Of a stretch of 64,000 nt of DNA, positions 45,298 to 56,295 are shown piece after piece. The notes under the pieces are model-generated. The model searched no databases. It was not told the DNA's origin and worked only from the letters and a program-made list of their open reading frames with translations. The stretch lies in assembly GCF_963259705.1 (NCBI RefSeq), contig NC_081844.1, positions 16,539,715-16,603,714 of the forward strand. Direction: 5' to 3'. The stretch is from Myotis daubentonii (taxonomy: Eukaryota; Chordata; Mammalia; Chiroptera; Vespertilionidae). Within the stretch, counting starts at the first letter, position 1, and each line of letters begins with the position of its first letter. The translations under genes and the position numbers were made by a program.

Positions 45298-45941
45298 AGA
45301 GGAGCGGGAGGGAGAGGGAGGAAGACGGACGCACGCCGAGGCTCGGGCGCCGGAATTCCATTAGAAAAAAGTGAGCCGGCCGAGGGGTAGCGGGAGAAGG
45401 TTTTTTGAAAATTTCCTTCGTCTGGAGCGAAAGAAGCGACTCGGGTCTCGTGCCCGCCAAGCTCTCGCTGGATTGCTCCCTGGCGCTTGCCCACGTCGGT
45501 GGATTGCTCTCCTCTTTGCGTTTTATTCTGACCCCCACCCTCGCCGCTGCCTTCCAACCCCCCGCTCTCCCGGCGCCTCTCGCCCACCTCCCCAGACCCC
45601 TCCAGAGGCGCACAGGGGATCGGATCGCGGGGACCCGCGCTCCCGGGCCGGCGGAGGGACGGCAGAGCGCAGGACCGCTGTCGGCGGGGAGCAGCACCCA
45701 CAGACACACCTGTGCGTTTCATTCCAGTGGGCGAGGGGCGTCGAGCGGGCCCGCCGCCTTCTTCCCCACCCCCTCCGGCCAGGGGCGAGAATCGCAGGAC
45801 TCAGGATCTCCATCGGGCGGACTCGCTGGGATCTCCGCATTGGATTTGGGGCTGATTTTCACTGCTTGGCTATATTATTGTCATTTTTTTTTTAACCCAA
45901 GGGAGAAAGACAAAAACACAAAACTGTGGGATTTATTTAAC
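45298..45941 (+). other. GFRA2: Probable GFRA2 5' untranslated leader (approximate start)
   Basis: This stretch directly precedes the GFRA2 ATG. It contains no ATG in any frame, and the ATG-free zone extends back to about 44740. The sequence just before the start ('gatttatttaac' then ATG) has A at -3, a good context. The true 5' end is not defined and could lie upstream in the island. A 268-codon open frame over 45405-46211 begins with a non-ATG codon and is not called. Confidence 0.6.
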
Positions 45942-45981
45942 ATGATCTTGGCAAACGCCTTCTGCCTCTTCTTCTTTCTAG
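45942..45981 (+). CDS. GFRA2: GFRA2 coding exon 1 (start of signal peptide)
   Basis: The exon encodes M-I-L-A-N-A-F-C-L-F-F-F-L plus the first base of codon 14. This matches the known GFRA2 N-terminus, remembered with Val rather than Ala at residue 6. The short hydrophobic stretch is the core of an ER signal peptide, continued by exon 2. The donor is G|gtgagt at 45981/45982, and the split codon is phase 1. This start is chosen because it is the first ATG after a long ATG-free leader, has A at -3, and joins in frame to exon 2. No alternative start is visible nearby. Confidence 0.95.
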
Positions 45982-46232
45982 GTGAGTACCTGCGAGCGGC
46001 GGGGGCAGCGGGTCCGCGGGAACCAGGGGGCCTCGCAGGCGGCGCGGTCGGGCGCCTGCGAGCAGCCGGGGACGCGGGGGACGAGCGGGGCGCCGGGAGA
46101 CTGGCGGGGCGACCGGCGGGAGAGCGCGCCGCGGAGCGAGCTAGCCAGGCGCTGCCCGCCCAGCCGGGGCCGGGCGCGAGCCGTGGCTGTCTGGTTAAGA
46201 GCGGGGATTAAAACACCCAAGCCATCCCCGCA

Positions 46233-46235
<3 letters not shown>

Positions 46236-46287
<52 letters not shown>
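46236..46287. repeat. (CT)n microsatellite in intron 1
   Basis: A pure TC/CT run of about 52 bases, 255 bp after the exon 1 donor. Confidence 0.96.
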
Positions 46288-46290
<3 letters not shown>

Positions 46291-47117
46291 ACTTACACAA
46301 TGATGTACTCATTTCCCTCAAAATAATGGGTTCAAATTGCGGCAACTTAAGAAAAACACACACATAACCGCCCCCCACCCCCAACTCTTGATCTGGAAGA
46401 GAGGAGGGAGGAGAAAGGCTCATCATGGGGAGAAAAATCCAGGGTCCCCCCTTTCCAGGCCCCCAGAATGGATTGTGGGGGAGCCCATGGGTTTCTCCAG
46501 GAGCTCTTTGCTGGACTTTTTTGGGTGGGGGGCGCTGGCAACCATCCCCCACCTCCCAGTCAACCTCTGGACGATGCACCCCGTTTCCAACACCCTGAAC
46601 CCCTTCCCACAGCTCTCTCCCTGGAAGACTTTTCAAGTTTCTCCCCACCCTTTGCCCTCCCTGCTGCCCAGGCCCAGCCAGATGGGGAGGCAGGAGTGGC
46701 CGGCTGGGAGCCCTATCATTGCTTTGCCTTCCTCACCCTGGGGGCCAGGGACCCTATAGCTAGCCGGTGGGAAGAAAGGGAAGGAGGCCAAAGTTTGCTT
46801 CCTTGGATGATGGAGGAGAGAGCCGTGATGAAAAAACGAGATCTGAACAAAGACCACTACTCATCCTGTAAGCCCCTTCCCCCAAGGGCAGGCAGGAGGG
46901 GCTGCCTGGTAACCCCGACCCTAGCAGCCTCATTCCCACCCAGAATTCCCAGCCCTCACCTCCTTTTATGCTATGTGGCATCTCAGCTGCCTGGGAAGTG
47001 GGTGTAGAGAGAGCATTCTGGGAGTGGAGGTGAGGAAAAGAGGGTGTTTGCAAGTGCTGACTGGGAGTCCCAGGCAAGGCTGCTGTCCAGAGCAGGTGCT
47101 CCAGGAGGGAGCTGGTG

Positions 47118-47119
<2 letters not shown>

Positions 47120-47197
<78 letters not shown>

Positions 47198-47198
47198 T
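47120..47198. repeat. (TG)n-(TC)n-(CA)n compound microsatellite
   Basis: About 36 bases of TG pass into about 18 of TC/CT and then about 23 of CA. Because TG and CA are complementary, one strand can fold on itself with the CT block as loop. Confidence 0.95.
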
Positions 47199-48544
47199 TT
47201 GCTTCAGTGTGGGTGCTATTCCTGCCACCCTGGCCAGCTGTGTGATGAGCCAGGCTGGGTCATGAGTGCACCTCCTGAAGGAGGGGAGGGGGAGGCCTGG
47301 CAGGTAGGTGCTGGTCTCAGAAAGATGTGGGTGGTGTAAGTGCCTCCTGACCAGGACAGGGGATTTCAGTGAAGATTGGCCCTGGGCCTTTTGTCCACCT
47401 GTCTTCTCCCCCTCCCCCAGCATGAGTTTCCCAGGGGGCTTGGCCCTGCTCTAGGGTGTGGCCTTCACCTTCCTGCTGCCCAAACCAGAGACTGCTTCTC
47501 TGCAGGTAGGAGGGGCTGAGGCCGGAAGCTGGGTCGGTGCTCCGGGTTCACTGAGTGCCTGCAGCCAGTCCCGGCAACCCTCTGCCAGTGGACTCTGTTA
47601 CTGAAGGGGCCATTCTAAGACCTGACCTTTCTCCACACTGGTTTGAAAAGCCAGCTTTCTGGGCCAAGAAGAAAAGAAAACTGTGTTTTGTGGAAAAGCC
47701 ATTAGATTGCTCAGTGCTGCTGCACCCACCCCAGGCCCGCAGGACTCCCAGGCGTAGGCACTCTGAGGTCCGGAGTGGAGGAGGGCATATAGGACCCTCA
47801 GGCATCTCCAGGCCCAGACCCCCATGCTGCAGGCAGGCCTTTCCCAGCTGGGAGGACTGCGGAGGTGACTGTTCTCATGGTGCAGGTGTGGGTGTGTGGG
47901 TATGAGGGTGTGCTGGTCAGAGATGCCCACCCTGGTGCCTGCGACCTGGGGGCTGAGCGGTGAGAGGAGGGTGAGAAGAGGGTGAGAGCCGTGAGAGCGG
48001 TGGGGCCAGCAGCCCCTTTGGTCAGAGACAGAGTTCCTTTCCCCTGAGAAGCCCCTTTCCAGTGCTGGGCAAGGGGTTAGCTGAGTGACCACAGACCATT
48101 GCAGAGGTCTGGGTGAGGCCAGTCAAGAAGGAAGGGATAGGTTGGTGCTAAGGAAACTTCAGCCCTAGGGCTTCTTTCTTGGAAAGGAGTTGCTTGGAAA
48201 TTCCACTTGGGGGAGAGGTTTCCCTGGAGCTTTGGTTGGGAGCATGGTGAAGCATGTTTCCAGGAGCGGGGCCTTCCGTGTGCCCCTCCGAGTGAGATCT
48301 GCAGGGGGGTCTGCAAGGTTCCGAGTGAGGTCTGCAGGGGGGAGGCCTGGGGGCCCAGCCATCCTGCCACCCAGTGCTGGCATTCCCAGGGAGATGAGTG
48401 ATGGGGAAAGCCACTTGGGGGCGGGGTCTGGTCAGAGGGCCAACTTTACATTGACAACTCCTGTCTGGCAGGTACTCAATGCAGCAGAGTGCTATAGCTC
48501 TGTGTAGCCGCATAGTCCACCCCCCCCCACCCGTGCCTCTAGAA

Positions 48545-48854
48545 CAGCGGTTCTCAACCTGTGGGTCGCGACCCCTTTGGGAGTTGAACGGCCCTTTCAC
48601 AGGGGTCGCCAAAACCATCGGAAAACACATATATAATTACATATTGTTTTTGTGATTAATCACTATGCTTTAATTATGTTCAATTTGTAACAATGAAAAT
48701 ACATCCTGCATATCAGATATTTACATGACGATTCATCACAGTAGCAAAATTACAGTTAAGAAGTAGCAACGAAAATGATTTTATGGTCGGGAGTCACCAC
48801 AACATGAGGAACTGTATTAAAGGGTCGCGGCATTAGGAAGGTTGAGAACCACTG
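48545..48854. mobile_element. SPIN (Space Invaders) hAT, non-autonomous copy
   Basis: The left end is CAGCGGTTCTCAACCTGTGG followed by 'gtcgcgacccc'; the right end, inverted, is CAGTGGTTCTCAACCTTCCT followed by 'aatgccgcgacc'. These are SPIN termini. A perfect 8-bp target duplication CTCTAGAA flanks it at 48537-48544 and 48855-48862. The AT-rich 310-bp element has no transposase. SPIN is an established horizontally transferred hAT family present in vesper bats and some other tetrapods. The interior also resembles rodent URR1, a SPIN-derived repeat. Confidence 0.93.
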
Positions 48855-51257
48855 CTCTAGAAGCTCTCCCACACCTCTTTTCTGGACGGATCCGAGTTTC
48901 CTCTTGATCTAGAACTTGGGCAGGCCACCAGGATACCTTCTGACCTTTATTTTCCTGGAATTCTTGGCCCTGAGTTGCCATGATTTCCTTCTCTGGCTGG
49001 GATTCATTGCTTCGGGGGGTCATGCCGTCAACTAGAGGAGTCAGGGACAGGTGGCAGTCGGGCAGTTTGGGGAAAGGACGCACCTGGCCTCTGCTGAGCA
49101 TCTCCCACCTGGTCCCACGAGCTCACTGGCAGGATGGGGAAGCCCTTGCTTGGACACAGAGCCAGGATTCTGTAAGGATCTAGACCCCACTCACAGGGCA
49201 GGCAGGGTAAGTGTCCTTATTGCCCCAATCCCCTGGGCCTGTGTCCTGATCAGCAAGCCTGTGAAGGTGCCCCTTTCTCAGTCCACTTCAGATACAGTCA
49301 AGGTGGGAGGGGAGGAACCTGCTGGGACGCAGGGTTGACGATCAAAGTCAGTGGAAGGCCAAGGGCTGGGTTGGTCTTAAGGCTCCAGCTGGCTGGCTGG
49401 CTGGCTAGGTGGGGGCAGCAGGTGCAAGTGAGGCTGGGTCAGCTCAGCTGCTCCTGGGTGGCCCAGATGCACCGAGTCCTGCTCAGGGATCTAGGAATTT
49501 GCTGAAGCCGGGAAATAAAGCAGATGCCCCACTATCCAGCCAACACTCCATGCTGGTTTCTTCTCTGGTCTGTCTCAGCCTGGCCACAGCCTTCAGCTCT
49601 CCCTGTCCTGAGGCAGAAGTGTGGTCCGTGGGCGGAGGAAATGTCTGTCACTCTTGCCCTAGAGGCCTTCTCCACTGCAGGCCCACCCCCTGCTCCTCTT
49701 CCGTGGCTGGTGGGTAGGCCTGGTCTCTCTGGGAGTGGGTTCCTCTCCCTTCTGGCCCTGTCGGGAGGAACCGGCTCTCAGTGCAGCGCTCTGCCTCTAG
49801 GTGTCGCTGTCTCCCTGCGGTAGCTGCCCCCTGAGCAGGGCTTCTCGGGGAAGGAGTGAGACCTGGCTGTAGAGATGGGGGATTCTTCGGGTATTGAGGA
49901 GGGGACTTCTGGCCTAGGATCATTTTATGTCTCATGGCCGGATGGAGTGGAGGAAGACTCCCAGATCACGACTTGGATCTTGGAAAAGGCAGTCTTGGCT
50001 CTGGGCCACGTATGGGCTTTTTCTGGAGCAGGATCTGGAGTGAGGGCTTGGAGAGGACAGGGAGACCAGCAGGATGCCTGTGATGGATGGAACCATGTTA
50101 GGAGCTTGGTTTGGAAGGTCCCTGCCCTTCACCTCTGAATCTTCTTCCCTGACGCCCTCTCTCCCAAGGGCTGTGGGTGTGGACCCTCTGGGCTGTGGAC
50201 AGACGCGGGGCCTCAGCTTCCTGCCTGTTCACTTTTGGAGAAGCCGGGCTCCATGGGACACACTTCCCCTTTTGCAATTGGCTGATCATTTGGATTTTGG
50301 AAAGAAAGGAAAGACAGGGGGAGAGGGTTTCATAGGAGGGTGGGAGGAGAGAAAAAGAAATAGGAGAGAGAGAGAGAGAGTGAGAGAGGAAATGATTTGC
50401 GTCGAGCATTTTTTGGGAGGGGCTGGGGTGTAGATTGTCCTGAGGAGGCACCATTTCGGGTCTTGCAGCTGTGAAGTGGCCTGGGCGAGTGGAGGCTGGG
50501 CCGGGAAGGGGTAGCTCTTTCCTCGGACGTACCTCAGAGCACAGGATCAGGACTGTCTCCCATTCTCTTTCTCTCTTTCTTTCTAAAATGCTTTTTTTTT
50601 TTTTTTAAATTTTCAATTACAGAACTCAGAATGAATAGGCTAGGGGTCCAAGAAGCCTTTTAAGCCTGTGTGTGACCTTCAGTTGTCATCACCCTTCTCT
50701 GGGCCTCAGTTTCCCCAGGGGAAAATCTGGGGGCTGCACTCTGTGGTGTCAGAGGTCCTAACAGGCTATGAAAGTTAAATTGCTTTCTGCTGCTTACACG
50801 GCATAATCAGTGCTGTGGCAGGGCTCTGGCTGGAACTGAAGCTGACAGGAGGCTTGAGGGTTATGAATGTGATCCCCTCTGCTCACCCCAGCTGGCCCTG
50901 CAGCCCCAGCTCTCTGCTGAGGCTCTTACATTGGCCTTCTGGCATGGGCCTTGCTCGAGGGCCTTCTGGCTGGCCCAGCGCTGAGGGTGACAGGGTGGAG
51001 CCAGCTGAGGATCTGATAGAACCAGGGCAGAGCGCAGCTGAGTTCTCCGTGGGGTTTGAGGAGGAAGGTTGGTGTCTTAGGACCAGCAGCCCCTCCTCTG
51101 ACCTGCTCTGTTGGGAGGTGGCACTGAGTGGGCCTTGATGTGCTCTGGAGGAAATGGGTGTGATTTCCAGAGGGTCCTGACCGACCCTCAGCCCTGCATC
51201 TTGTGTGGGAGACTGTGGTGGCCTCACTCATGCTTGTCTTCCCTCCCCACCACCCAG

Positions 51258-51572
51258 ACGAGACCCTCCGCTCTTTGGCCAGCCCTTCCTCCCTGCAGGG
51301 CCCCGAGCTGCACGGCTGGCGCCCCCCAGTGGACTGTGTCCGGGCCAATGAGCTGTGTGCCGCTGAATCCAACTGCAGCTCCCGCTACCGCACGCTTCGG
51401 CAGTGCCTGGCTGGCAGGGACCGCAACACCATGCTGGCCAACAAGGAGTGCCAGGCGGCCCTGGAGGTCCTGCAGGAGAGCCCGCTGTATGACTGCCGCT
51501 GCAAGCGGGGCATGAAGAAGGAGCTGCAGTGCCTGCAGATCTACTGGAGCATCCACCTGGGGCTGACCGAGG
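51258..51572 (+). CDS. GFRA2: GFRA2 coding exon 2 (cysteine-rich domain D1)
   Basis: 315 bp encoding residues 14-118 plus the first base of codon 119. It completes the signal peptide (D-E-T-L-R-S-L then small residues) and encodes domain D1. D1 has cysteines at 40, 47, 53, 63, 78, 93, 95 and 105, the full set of eight expected for a GFR-alpha D1. An N-glycosylation sequon N-C-S is at 52. The signature CRCKRGMKKELQC is at 93-105. Acceptor 'cacccag|ac' and donor 'gagg|gtaagc' are good. The length is divisible by three and both flanking introns are phase 1, so skipping it deletes 105 residues in frame; the known short isoform lacking residues 14-118 fits this. Confidence 0.98.
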
Positions 51573-52255
51573 GTAAGCCGGGGAGTGGCGGTGGTGGTGC
51601 GGGGTGTGGGGGCCCAGGTTCAGGGGCAGGACGGGGTAGTGGAGTGAACTGGCCAGCTCCTTAGCCCTCCTCGCTGGGGGAAACAAGAACCCAGAAGTAG
51701 CCTCCTGACTTGGGAGGCAGCTGAGGAGGAGAGAAGGCAGGGTGGTGGGAGGAGAACAAGGCTGGAGCAGGGGTGAAGGGGCAGGAAACACACCAGGGAC
51801 AGAAGGACCTCTGACCGTGTGAAGGGGTCACAGGAAAAGGTGAGGTAAGAGTCCCAGGCAATGGAGAAGTGAGAACAGGATAGAGAGACAGACCGGGACC
51901 GGCCCTGTGCTTGCAGAGCTGAGCTGCCAGCACACCAGCTCCTGCCACTCCCGCTGCCTGGACACCCAGTGCGGGCTGCCCCTTCCCGCTCTTCCTGCTC
52001 CCAGGAGGCCCATCTTCAGTGGCTCCTGACCCCGTGGCTAGCCTAGGCACCTTCTGCAGGGCTTGGAGCAGTGTGAGGGCAGCAGGTCCATATTCCTCAG
52101 CAGGCCTGCCCCCAAGTCCCCAGGTAGAACCTTTAAACACCCCCCCGCCCCCCCAACCCGCCCCGCCAAAGACTACCTTCCCCATGTCCTCCGCCTGCAG
52201 AGTGAAGTGAGGCGGATTTGCATATATTGTAGGAGGGTGGCCACCTGGGTCAGAC

Positions 52256-53250
52256 GTTCATTTATTAATTCAGCAACTGTTTACTGAGAGTGTACCAGCT
52301 GGTAGGCGTTGTGGGAAGAGTAGGGAACAAGCTGGGGCAGCCTCTGCCTTCATGGAGCTCATAGTCGGGGGGTGCAGACAAGTGAGGGCTTTCTGTCATT
52401 TGGGGGTGTGAGTGCTGTGGGAGCACTGAGGAGGGGCAGCTAACCCCTTGCTACAAAATCTTGAGAGCCTTCCTGGAGGAGGCAGCCTCGCAGCTGAGAC
52501 TAAAGAATGAGCTGCAGTTACAGAATGAAGAGCTGTGGGGAGAGCGTGGGAGGTGCAGGGAGGGCTGGGCAAAGGCGGCGTGGGAGGGAGTGGAACTGCT
52601 TATGGACCCACAGGTGACAGTGTGCAGAGGGGCCGCGGGAAGTGGGTGGGGTGAGGAGAGGTGGGGGGTACCGTTCCGCTGGGCAGCAGGGCGCCTGGGC
52701 AGTGTTGGTGAGACCATCCTTGCGCTCCGCTTCAGGGACGCTTGTGTGTTTTCATGAAGAGCGCAGACTGAGAGACTGGAAGGCGCCGTGTGACACAGGC
52801 CCGGGATCGTGTGGCCGAACGAGGACAGGGCAGGAAAGGAGGAGCTAAGGGCTGTTCAGGAGGTAGAACCCACAGGGGTTGGTGAAGGGAGCGAAGAGTC
52901 AAGGAGGCCGCCCAGTTTCTGTCTTGGGAGACTGGTGGGTGGGGGGTCCGGTGGCAAGAAGCAGCAAAGGTGTTGAGTGGGGGGAGGGCAGGGAGATGAT
53001 GAGCATTTGGGGGCAGGTGCCTCTCCTTGGCCATGCCCTGCGGACAGCTGGGTGTGCAGGGCCAGAGCTCAGGTGGCAGGGATTTTGGAATCGCCATCAG
53101 CCTGTAAGTAGGAACCAGGCAAGGGAGTGGGTGCCATCTCCATGGGAGGACCAGCAACATGTAAAGATGTGCAGGGAGGGAGGGGGCTGGCGATGGTGAC
53201 GGAGGAGGAGGCTGGGGGAGAGTGAGGGGCAGCAGAAGACCAGGGAGGAG
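52256..53250 (-). repeat. L2 LINE remnant, reverse
   Basis: 'tcatttattaattcagcaac' with 'tgtttactgagagtgtacca', 'cttcatggagctcatagtcg', 'gccttcctggaggaggcagc', 'cagctgagactaaagaatga' and later 'ggccgcccagtttctgtctt' follow the reverse L2 3' order over about 1 kb. It is strongly diverged. Confidence 0.6.
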
Positions 53251-54244
53251 CTTAGGAGTGCGCCAGCCCCCAGCCCTTTAGGTCCAGCAGAAGAGGGTGG
53301 GACAGGGCCCTGGGGCCCTGGGGTGAGCTTCTTAGGTGGCTGCTGGGAGCAGAAGCCTGGTTAGGGGGTGAGTGGGAGCTGGGGAGTTACAGACCATGCA
53401 TGTGGACAGCAGCTCCTAGAATCTTGGTGTGAAGAAGAGAGAAGAACAAAGGATGACATATTCCTTAAGAAGCAAGAAGGTTGGGCAGTTTAAATTCTAA
53501 GGCAGGACAGTGTGATGGAGATGCTGAGGTGAAGGGGAGAGGGGTGCTCTGTGGACAGTGCCTGGGAGAGGGGAGGGGCGCGTCCAGGGCCCGGGAGGGG
53601 TTAGCCTTAGGTCAGAGGACCAATCCCACCTCCAGGTGCTGGAGGGAAGGAGGAAACAGATCAGGTGTGGAGGCCAGATAGTGAGGGGTTCCTGACCAGT
53701 GGCCAAGATAGTTCAACTCTGCCCCGAATATAGCAGTAAGCTGTGCATATAATTATCAATAGCACCTCCATTAATAACAGAGTGATTCCTCGTGAATCAG
53801 GTGGCCATTCCTCCCATTTCTAGCAGCCTCGAGTTCTAGAACTAGAAGTGGGGCCCATGCACTGAGACCGGAGCTGCCTGTGCCCCAGGCTGACTCTAGC
53901 GCACGGAAGACGAAGGTTCCTGATTCAGTGAGCTGGGTCCTTTAGTTTCTTGTTTTATTTCCAGCAGCCTTCCATTTCAACCCTAGGCAGACTGGCAGCA
54001 GGTCGGGTGGGGGCTGCAGAATGCACGGGGGAGGGGACAGACTGCCAGCAGAAGAGCCAGGTGGGCTGCCTGAGACCTTCCCAGTGAGGGGCTCCCTCTG
54101 GGACTTCTGATTGGAGCTGGCCCCGAGGTGTCTGGAGGTAACAATAAGCATTCCTTATGTTTATGCTGCGGACTGCCCTGGGTCTGCCAGGTCCTTTTGA
54201 CCCAGAAATGTCTGGCTGGAGACAGCTCGCTTCCAAATCTTGAG

Positions 54245-54335
54245 CTGCTGTTGGTTTATTTACTCAACGAACATCTGTTAAGCCCCTACTGTGTGCTTCA
54301 GAGGGTGACAGGAGCCACAATCAGTCCCTATGCCT
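54245..54335 (-). repeat. L2 3' end fragment, reverse
   Basis: 'tttatttactcaacgaacat' and 'aagcccctactgtgtgcttc' match the reverse L2 terminus. Confidence 0.55.
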
Positions 54336-54831
54336 GGTCCCTATACCAGCCAGCCAGCATAAGGGCTGGGAGACCCTTCCCCTGGGCCCCATGCTTATCT
54401 CATTCCTCAGAACCCAGCCCCCTCCAGCACCCCCCTCCCCCAAGATTCTATAATCTCCTACCCCCGGGTCTTGGGGCTCAGAGGTAGTTTCTGCTAAGAG
54501 CTGAGCATGGGAAGCCGGGAGGCCTTTTAAGGGCAGGTACTGTTCCTGTGAGTACAGGATCTATGTGACAGTTTATTATTCATGGTGTGGGGGAAGTGGT
54601 CCCCTGAGCACCTCCTCCCTGTTCCTAATAACATTGAGTAACCTGGCCTGGTCCCTGGGGTGGGTGGGCGGATGGGGAGAGGAGAGGCCTGTGCAGGTCT
54701 GGACTTTGGTTCTTGTCTTCTCTTTGGCCCCAGCTGGGGGTGAGAGTTCCCTGGGGGTCCCTCCTACTCCCTCTGCCTGAGGCTCAGGTCCTCGGTGGTG
54801 GCAGGAATGTGGCCTCTACTGAGCTCCTAAG

Positions 54832-55058
54832 CGGGGGTGGGGAACCTCTTTCCTGCCAAGGGCCATTTGGGTATTTATAACATCATTCGCAGGCCATGCA
54901 AAATTATCAGCTTACACATTAGCCTGCTATATTTGGTCGAATATTTAATCAACTCATCCCTAATGCCTTGTGAGTTGGTTGCATGTTTAAAACCAGGGCC
55001 AGACCAAATGGTTTCTTGGGTCTTATACGGCCCCTGTGCCAGATGTTCCCCACCCCTG
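54832..55058. mobile_element. Non-autonomous hAT transposon (227 bp)
   Basis: Ends CGGGGGTGGGGAACC and, inverted at the right, CAGGGGTGGGGAACA are hAT-like and mutually inverted. The flanking 8-mers (ctcctaag, tctagaga) do not match cleanly, so the target duplication has decayed. The AT-rich interior ('ttggtcgaatatttaatcaa') has no transposase. Confidence 0.8.
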
Positions 55059-55424
55059 TCTAGAGAGTTGCAACTGCAAGGGGTATTCAGCCCCACAACC
55101 ATTTTGGTGGGGAAGCTGATGTGCAGGGAGGAGAGGTGGTACCCAGGGCACACAGCAAGCTAGAGGAGGGGCAGGCCTGACTCCTTATCCAGCCGCTTTC
55201 CAGTGCCCTGGGGAGGTCCTGTGGCCTGGGCCCGTCCTCCCTTCCACCACCACCACCACCACTGCCACCACCGCTGGTATTTACGGGGCGGAACTGTTGC
55301 TGTTGGGCGTCTTGCCCTTTTCAAAGGTGACAGTGAAGTTCAGGGCTACCCTGGTCCTTCAGACGCGAGCAGCAGAGACCTCTCCCAGGTCCTCCCAGGT
55401 CGTGCACACGGAGGCGCAACCAGC

Positions 55425-55455
55425 CCCCTTTTCTGGAGTCTGCAGTACAGCAGAC
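55425..55455 (+). repeat. 31-bp exact duplication, copy 1
   Basis: Bases 55425-55455 are identical to 56265-56295 (begins 'ccccttttctggag', ends 'tacagcagac'). Flanks on both sides differ completely. Confidence 0.93.
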
Positions 55456-55774
55456 CGAATGTCCTGATTTGGCTTCGGTCTGGCTGCCAGGGATGCTCAA
55501 GTAGCCAGGCCTTGGGTTTCCACCGGTGAATTCTGTTGCTCTGAGAAGAATGGACTCCTCCCAGCCAGTCCTGGGAATAGGCCTCCCCCCCCCCCCCCCC
55601 CAGCCAATCATCTGGCTGAGCTGTGCCCAGGTGTGGTGCTGCACCCCATGCAGCAGTGAAGGACAGGCCCTGCTCTGGGGGAGCAGGCCAGCTGGCAGGA
55701 GACGGATCCTGTTTAAGAAGAGCTTGGTTTCAATAACACTTTATTTTGGGGGACAGCATTCATAATGATTAAAT

Positions 55775-56000
55775 ACTTGGACCCCGTCACCAACTGCTTG
55801 GGTTTGAAGTTTGACTCTGCCACTTACCAGCTGTGTGGCCTTGGGCAAGTTACTTAACAGCTCTGTGCCCCGGTTCCTTATCAGTAAAATAGGGAGACGG
55901 ATGGTGCCTACCCCATAGATAAATTTAAGAGGACTAAATGAGTTAGTACATCCACTTCCAGTAGGATTGGCACGTGGGAAGCACAGGATAACATTAACGT
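55775..56000 (+). repeat. MIR SINE, well preserved
   Basis: 'tgactctgccacttaccagc', 'tgtgtggccttgggcaagtt', 'acttaacagctctgtgcccc', 'taagaggactaaatgagtta' and 'ggattggcacgtgggaagca' cover most of MIR. Confidence 0.9.
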
Positions 56001-56264
56001 CATTTTTATTACAAAATACTTCCTAAGCTCTTACGTTATTTGGCCTCAACAACTAGCACTGGCTGGCAACCCTCTCCCAGGGAGTTTCTCCAGGGCTGGT
56101 GGGTAGAGTGGAGGCCCCACGGGGAAGGTGGGGCTGGAGACAGGCCTGAAGGGACAAGTAACGTTTGGGTGTTGCAGGGCCTGAGGGGTGCTCCCATGAG
56201 GTAAAGTGAAGGGTGGGGCCATTTCTCTAGGGGGAATGCACTTCCCGTGTTGTCTGTGGTGGGT

Positions 56265-56295
56265 CCCCTTTTCTGGAGTCTGCAGTACAGCAGAC
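56265..56295 (+). repeat. 31-bp exact duplication, copy 2
   Basis: Identical to 55425-55455, 840 bases downstream, in the same orientation. Confidence 0.93.

Larger units (their letters stand above)
43480..46210 (+). promoter_or_regulatory. GFRA2: GFRA2 CpG island and promoter region
   Basis: CpG dinucleotides are rare before about 43480 and dense from there to about 46210, reaching across coding exon 1 into intron 1. No TATA box is evident. The island includes a GCC/CCG triplet run at 45050-45077, several G-rich blocks near 44905-44950 and 45180-45260 that could form G-quadruplexes, and GC boxes (gggcggggc near 44850). This is typical of a TATA-less CpG-island promoter with spread start sites. 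The exact transcription start cannot be read from sequence alone. Confidence 0.85.
45982..51257 (+). other. GFRA2: GFRA2 intron 1
   Basis: A 5,276-bp phase-1 intron. The first 230 bases are still CpG-island sequence. It carries a CT microsatellite (46236-46287), a TG-CT-CA tract (47120-47198) and a SPIN hAT (48545-48854). A 35-base near-direct repeat ('ccgagtgag..tctgcagggg') sits near 48285-48343, and AG and T runs at 50364-50387 and 50591-50606. No other exon or gene is recognised. The acceptor 'ccaccacccag' follows a pyrimidine-rich tract. Confidence 0.9.

Noticed and set aside
44867..45709. 280-codon minus frame in the CpG island
   Set aside because: Long frames are expected by chance in very GC-rich DNA. 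The protein is Pro/Arg/Ser-rich low complexity with no family feature.
45405..46211. 268-codon + frame across the GFRA2 leader and exon 1
   Set aside because: It starts at a non-ATG codon, is GC-driven, and crosses the exon 1 donor. The frame differs from the GFRA2 frame.
51203..51664. 153-codon continuous frame as a single-exon gene
   Set aside because: Its middle is GFRA2 exon 2; the ends run into intron sequence past the acceptor at 51257 and the donor at 51573.
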